From Symbiodinium natans (taxonomy: Eukaryota; Sar; Dinophyceae; Suessiales; Symbiodiniaceae): DNA of 64,000 nucleotides. Every line of letters begins with the position of its first letter. Positions within the stretch are counted from its first letter, which is position 1. The position numbers and the translations under genes are program-made. Below, piece after piece: positions 29,530 to 38,565 of the stretch. The stretch lies in NCBI GenBank assembly GCA_905221605.1, contig CAJNDS010002247.1, positions 362,001 to 426,000 on the forward strand, in the 5' to 3' direction. Below the pieces are notes generated by a model, which was not told the origin of the DNA, did no database searches, and was given only the letters and a program-made list of their open reading frames with translations.

Positions 29530-30262
29530 AACCCCCCCCAACCCCCCCCCGCTTCGTTTAAGCAGTGCAAAGCATTCAAAGCCTATGAATCTTGTTGAAA
29601 CCAATCATGTGAGCATTGTGTTGCAAATGGGGGTGGGGTGGGGGGGGGGGTGGGGGGGGGGGTGGGGGGGGGGTGGGGGGGGGGGCTGTTTTTTCCTAGG
29701 AAAAACCAAGAAAACAAACCAAAAGAATTATAAGAATAAATCCTACGAAAAGTTTTATGAATCCTATGAAAATATGGACGGAATGTAGCTTTTTCCCAAG
29801 AAAAAGCCAAGAAAACAGACCCGAAACAACTCGTGAATAAGAAATCCTACTAAAAGTAGGGGTGCTTCAAAGCCTAAACCCATCATGTGAGCATTGTGCT
29901 TGAAAATGGGGGGGGGGGGCCTGCGCCCCCCTCAACCCCCCCGCTTCTTTTCAGCTGTACAAAGCGTGATTCATAGCCTATGAATCTTGTTGAAACCAAT
30001 CATGTGAGCATTGTGGTTGCAAATGGGGGTCCCCCCCAACCCGCTTGTTTTAAGCCGTGCAAAGCGTGATTCAAAGCCTGTGAGTCGTCCTGCCCATCGG
30101 TGAGCATTGTGTTGCAAATGGGGGGGGGGGGCTGCCCCCCCCGCCCCCCCCACCCCCAACCCCCGCTTTTTTTCAGCCGTGCAAAGCGTGTGGATCTTGT
30201 TGAAACCCATCGTGTGAGTATTGTGGTTGCAAAGCCGGGGGGGGGGGGGGGGGCTGCGCCCC
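29530..30262. repeat. Satellite module, locus 2 (5-6 copies)
   Basis: Repeated order: GCATTGTGnTTGCAAATGGGGG, a G/C-run, CCCCGCTTnTTTTmAGCnGTGCAAAGCGTG, then TTCAAAGCCTATGAATCTTGTTG. Units are ~95-130 bp and vary in homopolymer length. The module is the inverse of the one at 60.9-61.5 kb. Confidence 0.85.
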
Positions 30263-30274
30263 CCCGCCCCGAAA

Positions 30275-30390
30275 GCCCTAAAGCCTCAAACCCTCAACCC
30301 AACACACCAAAAAGCCTCAAACCCTCCACCCAACACACCAAAAAGCCTCAAACCCTCCACCCAACACACCAAAGCCCTCAAACCCCAAAC
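30275..30390. repeat. 29-bp minisatellite (AAAGCCTCAAACCCTCCACC unit)
   Basis: About four units of AAAAGCCTCAAACCCTcCACCCAACACACC. Plus-strand frames here are repeat translations. Confidence 0.9.
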
Positions 30391-30532
30391 GCTGCCCCCC
30401 CTCAACGAGGCTTCTGGTTCTTGGACTGGGGGGTCTGGAGGTCGGGTGGGGAGGTGGCGGTTCAGGGTTTAGGGTTTGGGGTTTAGGGGTTTAGGGTTTG
30501 GGGTTTAGGGCTTGGGGTTTGGGGTTTAGGGC

Positions 30533-30627
30533 CGAGGTTGCCCCGCCAGCCTGTGATCGAGGAATCGGGCATGGCCTGACGCATCTGTGCGATGCGCGCA
30601 GCACCTCGGATTTGACCATACACAGCG
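30533..30627 (-). CDS. Candidate exon
   Basis: Acceptor TACCCCAAG, 31 codons (AVYGQIRGAARIAQMRQAM...), followed by GCCCTAAA, a possible GC donor. All three minus frames are partly open; this one has the most protein-like composition. Confidence 0.4.
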
Positions 30628-30861
30628 CTTGGGGTATAGGGTGGTTTGGGGTTTGGGTTTGGGGTTTGGGATTTGGGGTTTAGGGTTTAGGGTTTAGGGA
30701 TTTTTGCATTGTTAGCTGGACTCACCTTTTCCGGGTTTAGGGTTGTTTTAGGGCTTAGGGTTTGTAAATCAGAGACCAAACCCCAAACTGATAGACACAG
30801 CCAAGGTTTAGGGTTTTGCGGGTTCTGCCAAGCCCTGCAAGACACAGGCACAAACCCGTTT

Positions 30862-30983
30862 TTAAAGCATTTCAAAAATCTCCGGGGTGCGCTGTTTGCA
30901 CAGGCGGCCTCGGCGAAACTCAACATTGGTCCCCCGCACAAACCAGGGAAAATCTTCGAACAGATCCCAAAGAAGCGTAGACC
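30862..30983 (-). CDS. Candidate terminal exon, aromatic-rich
   Basis: Acceptor GCGTTCAG, two split bases, 39 codons with LLWDLFEDFPWFVRGTNVEF and a basic tail, stop TAA at 30862-30864. The aromatic and acidic content is unlike repeat-derived sequence here. Family unknown. Confidence 0.5.
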
Positions 30984-31053
30984 CTGAACGCTAGACCCTA
31001 AACTCTAAACCCTAAACTGGCCCTAAACCCTAAACCCTAAACCCTAAACCGGC

Positions 31054-31127
31054 CCTTGAGGCTTTTCAGGGCTTTCTTCGTGCCGTTGCCGGGGGCCAGG
31101 GCTCATGAGCTTGCCGTCGATGCCGGT
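31054..31127 (-). CDS. Candidate exon
   Basis: Acceptor CTCAACCCAG, 24 codons (TGIDGKLMSPGPRQRHEESP...), possible GC donor after CAAGG. Confidence 0.35.
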
Positions 31128-31234
31128 CTGGGTTGAGGGTTGAGGGTTGAGGGTTTAGGGCTGAGGGTTGAGGGTTTAGGGTTTCGGGTTTCAGGTTTAG
31201 GGTTTATAATAGGGTTTAGGGCCCAAAAGCCCAC

Positions 31235-31331
31235 TGAGGCAGGGACAGCTGCTGGAGAACCAGACGAAAGCTCATCATGGCCGAACAAGGGCCGAAGGCC
31301 CCAAGCGGGCCGTGTGAAGCGTCCCGGAATG
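31235..31331 (-). CDS. Candidate exon immediately after an inverted/direct-repeat element
   Basis: Acceptor GGATCCCTAG, two split bases, 31 codons including MMSFRLVLQQLSLP, donor GTGGGC at 31234. Its phase matches exon 31611-31706 upstream (1+2), making 31332-31610 a possible intron that contains the repeated element. Confidence 0.45.
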
Positions 31332-31335
31332 CTAG

Positions 31336-31500
31336 GGATCCTACTGGGAACCCCACAGAATATAGTAGAAATTTCAAGAGAATATAGTAGGCATATAAAG
31401 TAGGATCCTACTGGGAACCCCAGAGAATATAGTAGGAATAGAAGCCCGGTAGGTCTCCGATTATATTCCCACAAAATTCTTGGGGTTCCCTGTTTGGGGT
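31336..31500. mobile_element. Element with 37-bp direct repeats, MITE-like
   Basis: GGATCCTACTGGGAACCCCA...GAATATAGTAG at 31336 is repeated at 31403 (offset 67). Related inverted words (TATATTCCC, GGGGTTCCC) follow to 31505. This suggests one element inserted beside or inside another. Confidence 0.65.
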
Positions 31501-31610
31501 TCCCATTATGAAGGGTCTTCTTGCTTGTGCTGGCGGATCTGGCGCGCTGGTCACCCCCTCTGAAGCCCTGAAATCTGTTCTGAAAACAGGCAAGACCCTA
31601 AACCCTAAAC

Positions 31611-31706
31611 CCGAAGGCCCCAAGACGATCTTCTGCACCGCTCTTCGGCCGAAGCCGTGAGACTGCGAATGCGCGCGGCGGGGGCACTGCACGAACTCTG
31701 CCCAAG
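31611..31706 (-). CDS. Candidate exon with telomere-repeat donor
   Basis: Acceptor ACCTCTAAG, two split bases, 31 codons (WAEFVQCPRRAHSQSHGFGRR...), ending G|GTTTAGGG. The phase fits the exon at 31235-31331. Confidence 0.45.
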
Positions 31707-31789
31707 CTTAGAGGTAGGGTCAGTAACCCTAAACCCTAAACCCCAAACCCTAAACCCTAAACCCTAAAGCCTAAACCCTGAAGCCGAAG

Positions 31790-32215
31790 GTGAAGAACCC
31801 CCATAGAACGTTCATAGCTGATCTATCTTTATATTGTTGCCTTCAGGAGCAAGAACTATGCATTGATTCAACGTGAGGGTTGGAAGCACCAAACAACACA
31901 ATCATGACCATGAGCTCACGGGAATATTACTCAACTTTGCGAACGAGCATTTATCCTTTCCTATGATACCGAGAAACCAAGTACATTTAATAATCAATGG
32001 TGCGCCATTTAATAATCAATGGTGTGCTAGCTTACAAAAACTGCACTGGAGATTTACATTAGGAAGACTGACATATCATCAAAGTAGGTTTCGTTTATAC
32101 ATCTCGTCTTCGTAGAGGAGAAGGTGTGAATTTTACTGCTGATGTTCACCTTTCGGATTTGACTGGGCAAAAAACCGACTGAATTCCTGGGGTGCAACAG
32201 TTAGTTTAAAAAAAA
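31790..32215 (+). other. AT-rich foreign-looking island with an 80-codon frame
   Basis: Clearly lower GC than its surroundings. A plus frame at 31873-32115 includes a 22-bp tandem duplication (CATTTAATAATCAATGGTGC at 31986-32030). Composition resembles organelle DNA, like the cob insertion at 37.1 kb, but I could not identify an organelle gene or rRNA piece. It may be an insertion of organellar or other origin. Confidence 0.4.
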
Positions 32216-32222
32216 AAGGTGT

Positions 32223-32314
32223 TCAGCAGATCGGAGCCGGCCGAGGGAGAAGCCCATTGCACTTTGAGAGCTGAGCGGTGCAAGCCGACTCATCTGATGA
32301 CAGTGGAGGGATGT
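32223..32314 (-). CDS. Candidate terminal exon
   Basis: Acceptor CAACCTCTCAG, two split bases, 29 codons (PPLSSDESACTAQLSKCNGL...), stop TGA at 32223-32225. A good polypyrimidine context. Confidence 0.45.
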
Positions 32315-32451
32315 CTGAGAGGTTGAGGCTTTAGGTTTCAGGGATCAGGCTTTAGGGTTTAGGGATGAGGGTTGTTTAGGGTGCTTTCTTGGGAGGTTCT
32401 GCTGTGGTTTTTGAGCTTCGGGATTTTGGGGGTTTTAGGGCACGGCCCTTT

Positions 32452-32632
32452 TTATGTGCGCGTGAACCAGAGCTCCCAATCGTACTCTGTAAGCTCATAG
32501 GCCCAGTGGAGCAGCGTCTGCCTTATGACTGGCGCTGCGGCAGCATCGTTGTAGGCTCTCCCTGAGCCGTTGATGCGCGAGCACAGCTGGTTGCGCCAGC
32601 GCCCCATGAAACCTGGACCAGTCTGTGTGGCC
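32452..32632 (-). CDS. Candidate terminal exon, 59 codons
   Basis: Acceptor TTTAG|G from the adjacent telomere array, then an unusually long open frame (GFMGRWRNQLCSRINGSG..., LLHWAYELTEYDWELWF) to TAA at 32452-32454. High Trp/Tyr/Arg content and length make it one of the better exon calls. Other frames on this strand are stopped. Family not recognised. Confidence 0.6.
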
Positions 32633-32738
32633 CTAAACCCTAAACCCTGAAACCCTAAGCTTAACTTCCAGGGTGGGGCATTTGAGGTTTAGGGTTTGGC
32701 TTAGATGTTGGGGGGTCTAGTAGGGGATCTGAACCTCC

Positions 32739-32998
32739 TTACGCGCCCTCCCTCATGCGCGAGAGACGAACGCCCAGCAAACGAACCCCCAAACCCGAAC
32801 AACCCTTGAACCCTAAACGCCCTGATTGGATGAGGGGTCTAGGGCTTAGGGTTCTTAGTTGGCAATCATATGTCTGCTGCGAAATCCTAAGCCCGAAACC
32901 CCAATCCCAAAGCGCAAGGACAAGCTTCTGCAACGTGGTAGCCCAGTAACGTAGTATAAACAGGTACATGCGGGTCCCCCTTTTGTTGGTTTTGGTCA
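32739..32998 (-). CDS. Candidate exon or small ORF
   Basis: After CAAAG (32999-33003) the minus frame is open for 86 codons. The first ~32 (KRGTRMYLFILRYWATTLQK) are protein-like; the rest passes into repeat-derived GLGFR text, so the true exon probably ends near 32895. Confidence 0.45.
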
Positions 32999-33009
32999 CT
33001 TTGACAAAG

Positions 33010-33200
33010 GAACCCTAAGCTCTAAAAGGGGCGCCACTGGGCCACCAAGCATATTTACAGATCTACATATTTATCTTCATATGTTTATCGATGTTTTCTT
33101 TGCATACTGCACATACACATAACGATAAACTACATCCCAAATATGTATGCATGTATGTATGCATATATAGACACAGAGTATGTGTATGCTTTCTTTTGAC
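33010..33200. other. AT-rich island with TATG/CATA repeats
   Basis: Includes ATGTATGCATGTATGTATGC at 33143-33162. No gene. Confidence 0.5.
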
Positions 33201-33227
33201 AAAAAAAGGAAAAGACTGCCTGCGCAG

Positions 33228-33301
33228 GCTTTCCAGCGCTGGATTTGCCTGGAGTCGTCCGGGCTTCGGCGGCCCTCGACGGAAGTGGTATACGAGTTGG
33301 G
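33228..33301 (+). CDS. Candidate exon
   Basis: Acceptor TGCCTGCGCAG|G, 24 codons (AFQRWICLESSGLRRPSTEV), ending GG|GTTTAAGG at the edge of a telomere array. Confidence 0.5.
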
Positions 33302-33450
33302 GTTTAAGGTTTAGGGTTTAGGGTTTAGGGTTTAGGGTTTAGGGTTTAGGGTTTAGGGTTTAGGGTTTAGGAGGTTTAGGGTTTAGGGTTTAGGGTCAGG
33401 GTTTAGGCTTAGGGTTTAAGGTTTAGGGCTAAGAGTTAGGGTTTTGGGTT
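33297..33450 (+). repeat. Interstitial telomere array
   Basis: About ten TTTAGGG plus degenerate TTTAAGG and TTAGGG. Confidence 0.95.
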
Positions 33451-33780
33451 CAAGGTTCACGCAAACTCTGAGTTTTAAACCGCCCATGCTGTAAGCAACA
33501 AAACCCGAATCCGACAGCTTCGGGCGTATGCTGCTTAAGGCCGCGGGCCGCTGCCTTTAGGTGCGAGGTGCCCTTTGGGACCGTTCGTTTTGGGACAGGA
33601 AACCCTACCAAGAGACCCGAAACCAGAAGAGGCCCCCAACAACCCGCTTCCTGCAGGGATCCCATACTACTCCCCATCTTCAGCAACCCCCACCAGCCCT
33701 CCCCCACTCACAAAAGGATCCACAATCAAGCTCCAATTGGGGAGTTCAGGGGACTAGTTCATGGTTGGGATAGTATAAAA
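33450..33780. other. Island open on both strands
   Basis: Minus frame 33450-33707 (85 codons) and plus frames 33561-33786 overlap. The minus end (KAAARGLKQHTPEAVGFGF) is plausible, but no splice evidence decides it. Confidence 0.35.
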
Positions 33781-33830
33781 ACATGAATTTTCTGTTCCTT
33801 CTTGAGTTTAGGTACCCTTAAACATGTAAA

Positions 33831-34444
33831 ATGCTACCCCACTATGACAAAGTGATGGAGGGCCTGGTAGAATCGGCAGTACCACTGAAACCAGCCGCGA
33901 GGGTCCTGTTCTTGGATCCAGCCCGCCATCTCCCAAGCAGCCTCGCAGAGGTGGGCGTGGGAGGTTCAGGGTTTAGGGTTTAGGGTTCATTCAGGGTTTA
34001 GGGTTTAGGGTTTAGGGTTTAGGGTTTAGGGTTTAGGGTTTAGGGTTTAGGGTTTAGGGCTTAGGGCTTAGGGCTTAGGGCTTAGGGCTTGGGGTTCAGG
34101 CTTTAGGGTTTTAAGGGCTCTAGGCATGAGTGTAAAGAGGAAAAGCGACGGCAGCCCTAAGCCCGAAGACTCTCCCTGCCTGATCCTGTCCGGACTTCAC
34201 CCCGTACTTGTTCGTCGCGGCGCAGTACCTCGGTGGGCTCAGGGTTTAGGGTTTAGGGGCTCACAAACCGCCTGAACCCAAACCCCAAACCCCAAGCCCC
34301 AAGACCCAACCCCCAAACCCCGAACCCAAAAAGCCCAAAACCCAAACCAAGGCCCAAACCCCACTGAACCCTAAACCCTAAACAAGGCTGTTCTGTTCTT
34401 TGGCAGGAAGTCAAACCGCCAACGCAAACCTAATGCCCTACTAA
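33831..34444 (+). CDS. Candidate complete three-exon gene, 96 residues
   Basis: Exon 1 33831-33963 begins with ATG after an in-frame upstream stop and encodes MLPHYDKVMEGLVESAV..., ending G|GTTCAGG. Exon 2 34124-34243 follows GGCTCTAG and encodes a basic then hydrophobic segment, ending G|GTTTAGG. Exon 3 34407-34444 follows TTCTTTGGCAG and ends in TAA. Phases match at both joins and the sum is 291 nt (97 codons). Intron 1 is ~160 bp of TTTAGGG/CTTAGGG. No domain recognised. The match of start, phases and stop is the support; transcription is unproven. Confidence 0.5.
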
Positions 34445-34574
34445 ACCCAATACACTCTAAACCCACAAACTCTGAAACCCTGAGACCCCAAGGTTTAGGG
34501 TTGAGGGTTTAGAGTTTAGGGTTTAGGGCTTAGGATTTAGGGTTCAAACCCCTAAACCCCTTACTTCTCAACCT

Positions 34575-34702
34575 TCAAGAAGTATTCTGCAACTCCTGGT
34601 CGAGGAACCTGCGGCTGAGGTAGAAATGCTCCGGCACCCCGCGAAACCAGGAGGCGGGGAACTCCGTGTGGTCAACATCCACCTTCAGTGAGGAGCGCGG
34701 GC
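34575..34702 (-). CDS. Candidate terminal exon, 41 codons
   Basis: TTTAG acceptor from the CCCTAAA array at 34703, two split bases, then SSLKVDVDHTEFPASWFRGV...EHFYLSRRFLDQE and TGA at 34575-34577. The composition is that of a folded domain. Family not recognised. Confidence 0.55.
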
Positions 34703-34790
34703 CTAAACCCTAAACCCTAAACCCTAAACCCTAAACCCCAAACCCTAAACCCTAACCCTAAACCCTAAACCTAAACCCTAAACCCTCTGT
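34703..34790 (-). repeat. Interstitial telomere array (CCCTAAA)
   Basis: Eleven units with single-base losses. Confidence 0.95.
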
Positions 34791-34887
34791 AGGCCTCAGG
34801 GCTTTTGAGCTTTGTAGCTTGGGAGGTGCTTCCGCGGCGCCAGCATGTTCAGATCTTGGGGGGCGCACAGGGTTCAGTTGGAATGTT

Positions 34888-35001
34888 ACCCAGAGGGTCC
34901 ATTTGTAGTACTATTATGGAATTAGGTACCCCAAAAACCCTATTTAGTGTGGCTTTTGGGTACCTACTTCCAGAATAGTACTACAAATGGACCCTCTGGG
35001 T
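34888..35001. mobile_element. MITE with 28-bp perfect terminal inverted repeats
   Basis: ACCCAGAGGGTCCATTTGTA at 34888 is exactly inverted at the right end (34974-35001). The arms extend with few mismatches (GGAATTAGGTACCCC against GGAAGTAGGTACCCA). 114 bp, no coding capacity. Perfect ends imply recent insertion. Confidence 0.9.
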
Positions 35002-35210
35002 TTAGGGACTCTTTTTCGACTGAACACTTACCGAAAGCCCAAAATGCTCCCCGGGTGTAACTTCTGCTTGGGACATTAGACATCAGACCCCAGATAGAAC
35101 CCCACAAAAAGGGGTAAATGGGGGGGTACTAAGAACCAGCGGAAACCTAAACCCTGAACCGAAACCCCCTAAACCCGAAACCCTAAACCCTAAACCCCCT
35201 AAAAACTAAG
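35002..35210. other. Island with element-like AT and G runs, then CCCTAAA
   Basis: No supported gene; 35160-35200 is telomere-like. Confidence 0.3.
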
Positions 35211-35211
35211 C

Positions 35212-35284
35212 CCTCCGCCCCGCCTCCCTCCCAAAAATGCCAGGCTTTCCGCCCCTGGGGTTGAAGTAGCACCCACCGAAGATC
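35212..35284 (-). CDS. Candidate exon
   Basis: Acceptor TTGCCCCAG|G, about 24 codons (IFGGCYFNPRGGKPGIFGRE); the 3' boundary is unclear and other minus frames are open. Confidence 0.35.
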
Positions 35285-35407
35285 CTGGGGCAAGACCCGT
35301 GTAGGGTTTAGGATTTAGGGTTCAAGGTTTAGGGTTTGAACCCCTAAACCCTAAACCCCAACCCCAAACCCCAAACCCTAAACCCTAAACCCTAAACCCC
35401 CGAGGTG

Positions 35408-35502
35408 CTAGGGAATCTGGGGGGGAGCTCTTGGGGATCTCTTGGCGGATGTGTTTGCTTTTTTCTTTTGGGACTCCGTGGGCTGAGGGCTTTGAAGATA
35501 GC
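35408..35502 (-). CDS. Candidate terminal exon, Ser/Pro/Lys-rich
   Basis: After CCCTTAG, two split bases and 30 codons (QPTESQKKKANTSAKRSPR...), TAG at 35408-35410. Looks like a disordered basic C-terminus. Confidence 0.45.
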
Positions 35503-35511
35503 CTAAGGGCT

Positions 35512-35592
35512 TTAGGGTTTAGGGTTTAGGGTTTAGGGTTTAGGGTTTAGGGTTTAGGGTTTAGGGTTTAGGGTTTAGGGTTTAGGGTTTAG
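35512..35592 (+). repeat. Interstitial telomere array (TTTAGGG)
   Basis: Eleven consecutive units. Confidence 0.95.
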
Positions 35593-35717
35593 GGGCCCGA
35601 GACTATTTGCTTAAGAACCCCAAAAAGCAACAAAAATAGTACCACCTCTGTCGACAAGCAAAAACCTAATACAGTCGAGCCCCTCAATACGTAGCAGACG
35701 ATCTTCGTCTGGGCAGA
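35590..35717 (-). CDS. Candidate exon with membrane helix
   Basis: Strong polypyrimidine plus acceptor (TTTCTGTTTCCTTCCAG), then SAQTKIVCYVLRGS and a hydrophobic helix (VVLFLLLFGVL). A GTCTCG near 35594 could be the donor. Confidence 0.5.
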
Positions 35718-35779
35718 CTGGAAGGAAACAGAAAGGAAACGGAGGGGACCCGATTTGGGGATCGTTGACAGGACCAACC

Positions 35780-36040
35780 ACAGAGGCCAAGCCCTATGTT
35801 GACTTATAAGGAAGAATATGTCTATTCTTAGGTGGCTCTTAAGCGAATAGAGTCGTTTAAGGCTTCTTCATCTGTTTTGTAGGCCCAAGGCCTCATTTTT
35901 CGGCATCTTGTGCGGAGTGTAGGGGATGAGAGAAGTTTGTGCAAATGGCTTAGGGCTTAGGGCTTAGGGGTTAAGGTTGCTTCGGGCGCGGGCTTTGGAA
36001 AGTCCCGAGGCCTGCAACCGCAACAACTCCAAACCCTTGG
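35780..36040. other. Unique AT-richer island
   Basis: Contains the inverted words AAGAATA and TATTCTT (35812-35831), possibly a degenerate element. No gene. Confidence 0.3.
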
Positions 36041-36166
36041 AGACCCTACACCCTAAACCCTGAACCCTAAACCATAATACCTACACCCTAAACCTAAACC
36101 CTAAACCCTAAACCCTAAACCCTAAACCCTAAACCTAAACCCTAAACCCCAAACCCTGAACCCTAC

Positions 36167-36260
36167 CAACAGCCGGCACTTGCAACCGCGCAGCCCCGCT
36201 TTGATACACTGGGCGGGTGTCAGGTTGGGCTGGAAGTCGGGAGCGTCCGGGAACACGAGC
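36167..36260 (-). CDS. Candidate internal exon
   Basis: Acceptor TTTTTGGAG|G, 31 codons (VFPDAPDFQPNLTPAQCIKA... with CKC near the end), donor GTAGGG at 36166. Clean phase 1 to 0. Confidence 0.5.
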
Positions 36261-36432
36261 CTCCAAAAAGCAAGTTGAGGATTCAAAGGGTTTAGGGTAC
36301 AGGGTATAGGGTTTCGGGTTTAGGGTAAAGCTAGGGTTTGGGGATTTTTGAGGGTTCAAGGGGTTCTTCTCTAGGGTTTTTTTAGGGTTTTCTTGGGGGG
36401 TTTGAAGTGTCTCGGGTGGATTTGGCGTGCAG

Positions 36433-36472
36433 GGGGCTTTAAGTTCAGAGGAAAACTGACCCACCAGAAAAG
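36433..36472 (+). CDS. Candidate short internal exon
   Basis: Acceptor GGCGTGCAG|G, 12 codons (GFKFRGKLTHQK), donor AAAAG|GTCAGT close to consensus. Confidence 0.4.
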
Positions 36473-36554
36473 GTCAGTTGCAAGCGCGTTCTCATACACT
36501 CATGCACACCGACCCGCGAAACTTAAACTTCAAAATCCTCAACCCGAGGACCAC

Positions 36555-36640
36555 CCTAGACCCTAAACCCTAAGCCCTAAGCCCTAAACCCTAAACCCTA
36601 AACCCTAAACCCTAAACCCTAAACCCTAAACCCTAAACTA
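36555..36640 (-). repeat. Interstitial telomere array (CCCTAAA/CCCTAAG)
   Basis: Eleven to twelve units. Similar arrays lie at 36733-36776 and 36890-36962. Confidence 0.95.
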
Positions 36641-37135
36641 TCAGCGCCTCCCAGCGGCGTCCCGCTTTCCGCGGTGAGGAGGCACCTAGCACATGCACTT
36701 AGACTCACCGGCCCCCCGGACCTGAAGTTGCAGCTAACCCTAAACCCTAAACCCTAAACCCTAAACCCTAAACCCTTTGGGGGTTGCGGGTTTGGGGCTT
36801 GGGGTCTAGGATACGAGGGCACTTCCTTCTCCAACAGCCAGGCCATAGCGCTTAGGGCGTTGGGCTTTCCTAAGCCCCATGCCCTAAGCCCTAAGCCCGA
36901 AACCTAAACCCTAAACCCTAAACCCTAAACCCTAAACCCTAAACCCTAAACCCTAAACCCCAGGCTACTTAAGGAAGTGGCTTACGATCTACAGGGTTCG
37001 GGTTTGGGGTTGAAACTTTTCAGAGACGTTTTGGAGCTGAGGGCCTGGGGCTTGGATTTATGGTGCAGACTAGAACCTTAACCCTGAACCTTAAACCCTA
37101 AACCCTAAACCTAAACCCTAAACCCAGTAAGCAGA
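36641..37135. other. Short islands among telomere arrays
   Basis: 36640-36735 contains a possible plus exon ending GCG|GTGAGG. 36812-36869 reads on the minus strand as ALSAMAWLLEKEVPS. Both are too short to call firmly. Confidence 0.35.
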
Positions 37136-37138
37136 AGT

Positions 37139-37397
37139 AAGTCAGAATTCCCCAAAACCAAGTGTTTGGGTGATAAGTCTTCCAAGATGAGAAACGTAGA
37201 AAGAAAGACGAATGATACACCATTGGAATGAAGATAACGCAAACACCATCCATAATGTTCTTTCTCTAATCAAAAAAGAAGAGAGAAAATATGCTGAATT
37301 CATATCCGATGTATCATGTATCATGTATATAAACCTAAGCAGATTCCTGCAATGATTTGTACGAAAATAGCAACTCCAAGTAAAGCTGGACTTTGAG
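37139..37397 (-). pseudogene. cob: Mitochondrial cytochrome b fragment in nuclear DNA (NUMT)
   Basis: Read on the minus strand, three frames in succession give cytochrome b pieces in the right order: LLGVAIFVQIIAGICLGL (first helix), YTSDMNSAYF, then GWCLRYLHSNGVSFVF, and finally HPNTWFWGILTY. These are N-terminal cytochrome b motifs around the Qo site and a heme-binding region. The frame is broken by small indels, including a duplicated ATGATAC near 37315-37330. The DNA is AT-richer than its neighbours. The intact protein acts in complex III of the mitochondrial inner membrane; this copy cannot encode it. Confidence 0.85.
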
Positions 37398-37399
37398 GA

Positions 37400-38110
37400 C
37401 GCCGCGCCAAAAAACCCAAGAATCACGAGCTGAAAACCCGAAGCCACAGCCCGCTGGGCCCCAAAGCCTCAACACCGAAGCTTCGGGGTTAGGGTTTAGG
37501 GTTTAGGGTTTAGGGCTTAGGGCTTAGGGTTTAGGGTTTAGGGTTTGGGGATTTGTGTTTAGGGTTTAGGGCTTAGGGCTTAGGGTTTAGGGTTTAGGCT
37601 TTAGGGCTTGAACCCAGAGAGACCGCCTTTGTCGTCTTTGCGGGTGGGGTTTTCCCACCGCGGCGGCGGCCCTTGATGCCGGCGGGGTCGGGGCGAACCT
37701 GGCAGCTCCCATGGCTTTGCGCAATTTTGGGGGGGCGGAGGAATTACCAATAGGGAAATATAGGGGCTCAGGGTTTAGGGTTTAAGGTTTAGGGATAGTA
37801 TTCCCTTGGGGTCCCTTTGTAATGAAACTATAATGACCCCCAAGACCCTCTTCTAAGTATTTAAGGCCCCGTGTTATGTGTCTAAGACCCCCCGAAATCC
37901 GAAGCGTGAATTTTCGGGCTAACGGTAGCTTCATTGATGGTCTGGAAGACGCGGGGTTTAGGGTTGAGGGTTTAGAGTTTAAAGTTTGGGTTTTAAAGGG
38001 TTTAGGGTTTAGGGTACCACCAGGCACGCAATGCCCGCGGCGATCTCCAATCTCCCATGGATCGTGGCTCCTCGAGGCCCACATTGGCATAATTGCAATT
38101 GCCAGAGCTG
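37400..38110. other. Telomere arrays and islands of uncertain coding status
   Basis: TTTAGGG/CTTAGGG at 37487-37610. GC-rich island 37618-37750 is open in two plus frames. A minus frame spans 37782-38090 over an element-like AT segment. Not called. Confidence 0.35.
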
Positions 38111-38119
38111 GGCGTGGGA

Positions 38120-38200
38120 TTCTTGACCCTCAACCCTAACCCTAAACCCTAAACCCTACACCCTACACCCTAAACCCTAAACCCTAAACCCTAAACCCTA
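38120..38200 (-). repeat. Interstitial telomere array (CCCTAAA)
   Basis: CCCTAAA with CCCTACA variants. Confidence 0.9.
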
Positions 38201-38216
38201 ATCTCAAGAGGCAAAG

Positions 38217-38344
38217 CCCCGGGGCGGCACGGCCACTTCCAAGTCCGTGGCATGGAGCCGATTGGTCTCCCAGCGAATAATTCCTACGCCGAGCGCGCTG
38301 AGCTAGAAGCTTTGCGGGCTCCTCCCAGAAGCGAGCACGCCTGA
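38217..38344 (+). CDS. Candidate terminal exon, 41 codons
   Basis: After GGCAAAG, two split bases, then RHGHFQVRGMEPIGLPANNS... and YAERAELEALRAPPRSEHA, TGA at 38342-38344. Protein-like with a helical end. Confidence 0.5.
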
Positions 38345-38565
38345 ACGGCTGGATGCTTCACAGCTCCCAAAAGGCGCGAGGCGATGATTCAACGAAAAGT
38401 GCCATATTGTTGCCTGTTGGGAGTTGTCCGCTGGGATCCCGGGAGGCCTGGCTTCAAATGTTGGGTCCGGGAGTTTAGGGTGTTGAGGGCTTGTTTCTCT
38501 TTCTACTGGGAGTCAAGGTGGCCACTCCATTGAGGATATACACATCATATGATCAACAGCAACAG
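38345..38565. other. Unique island
   Basis: No convincing frame; includes the 3' flank of the minus exon at 38566. Confidence 0.3.

Noticed and set aside
30275-30390. CRISPR-like array (regular 29-bp repeats)
   Set aside because: Units are directly adjacent with no unique spacers; a plain minisatellite.
31873-32115. Calling the 80-codon frame a nuclear gene
   Set aside because: Foreign composition, internal tandem duplication, no splice context and no recognisable family; left as an unassigned island.
34888-35001. Rho-independent terminator-like hairpin
   Set aside because: The context is eukaryotic and the symmetric 28-bp arms with no T-run fit a transposable element.
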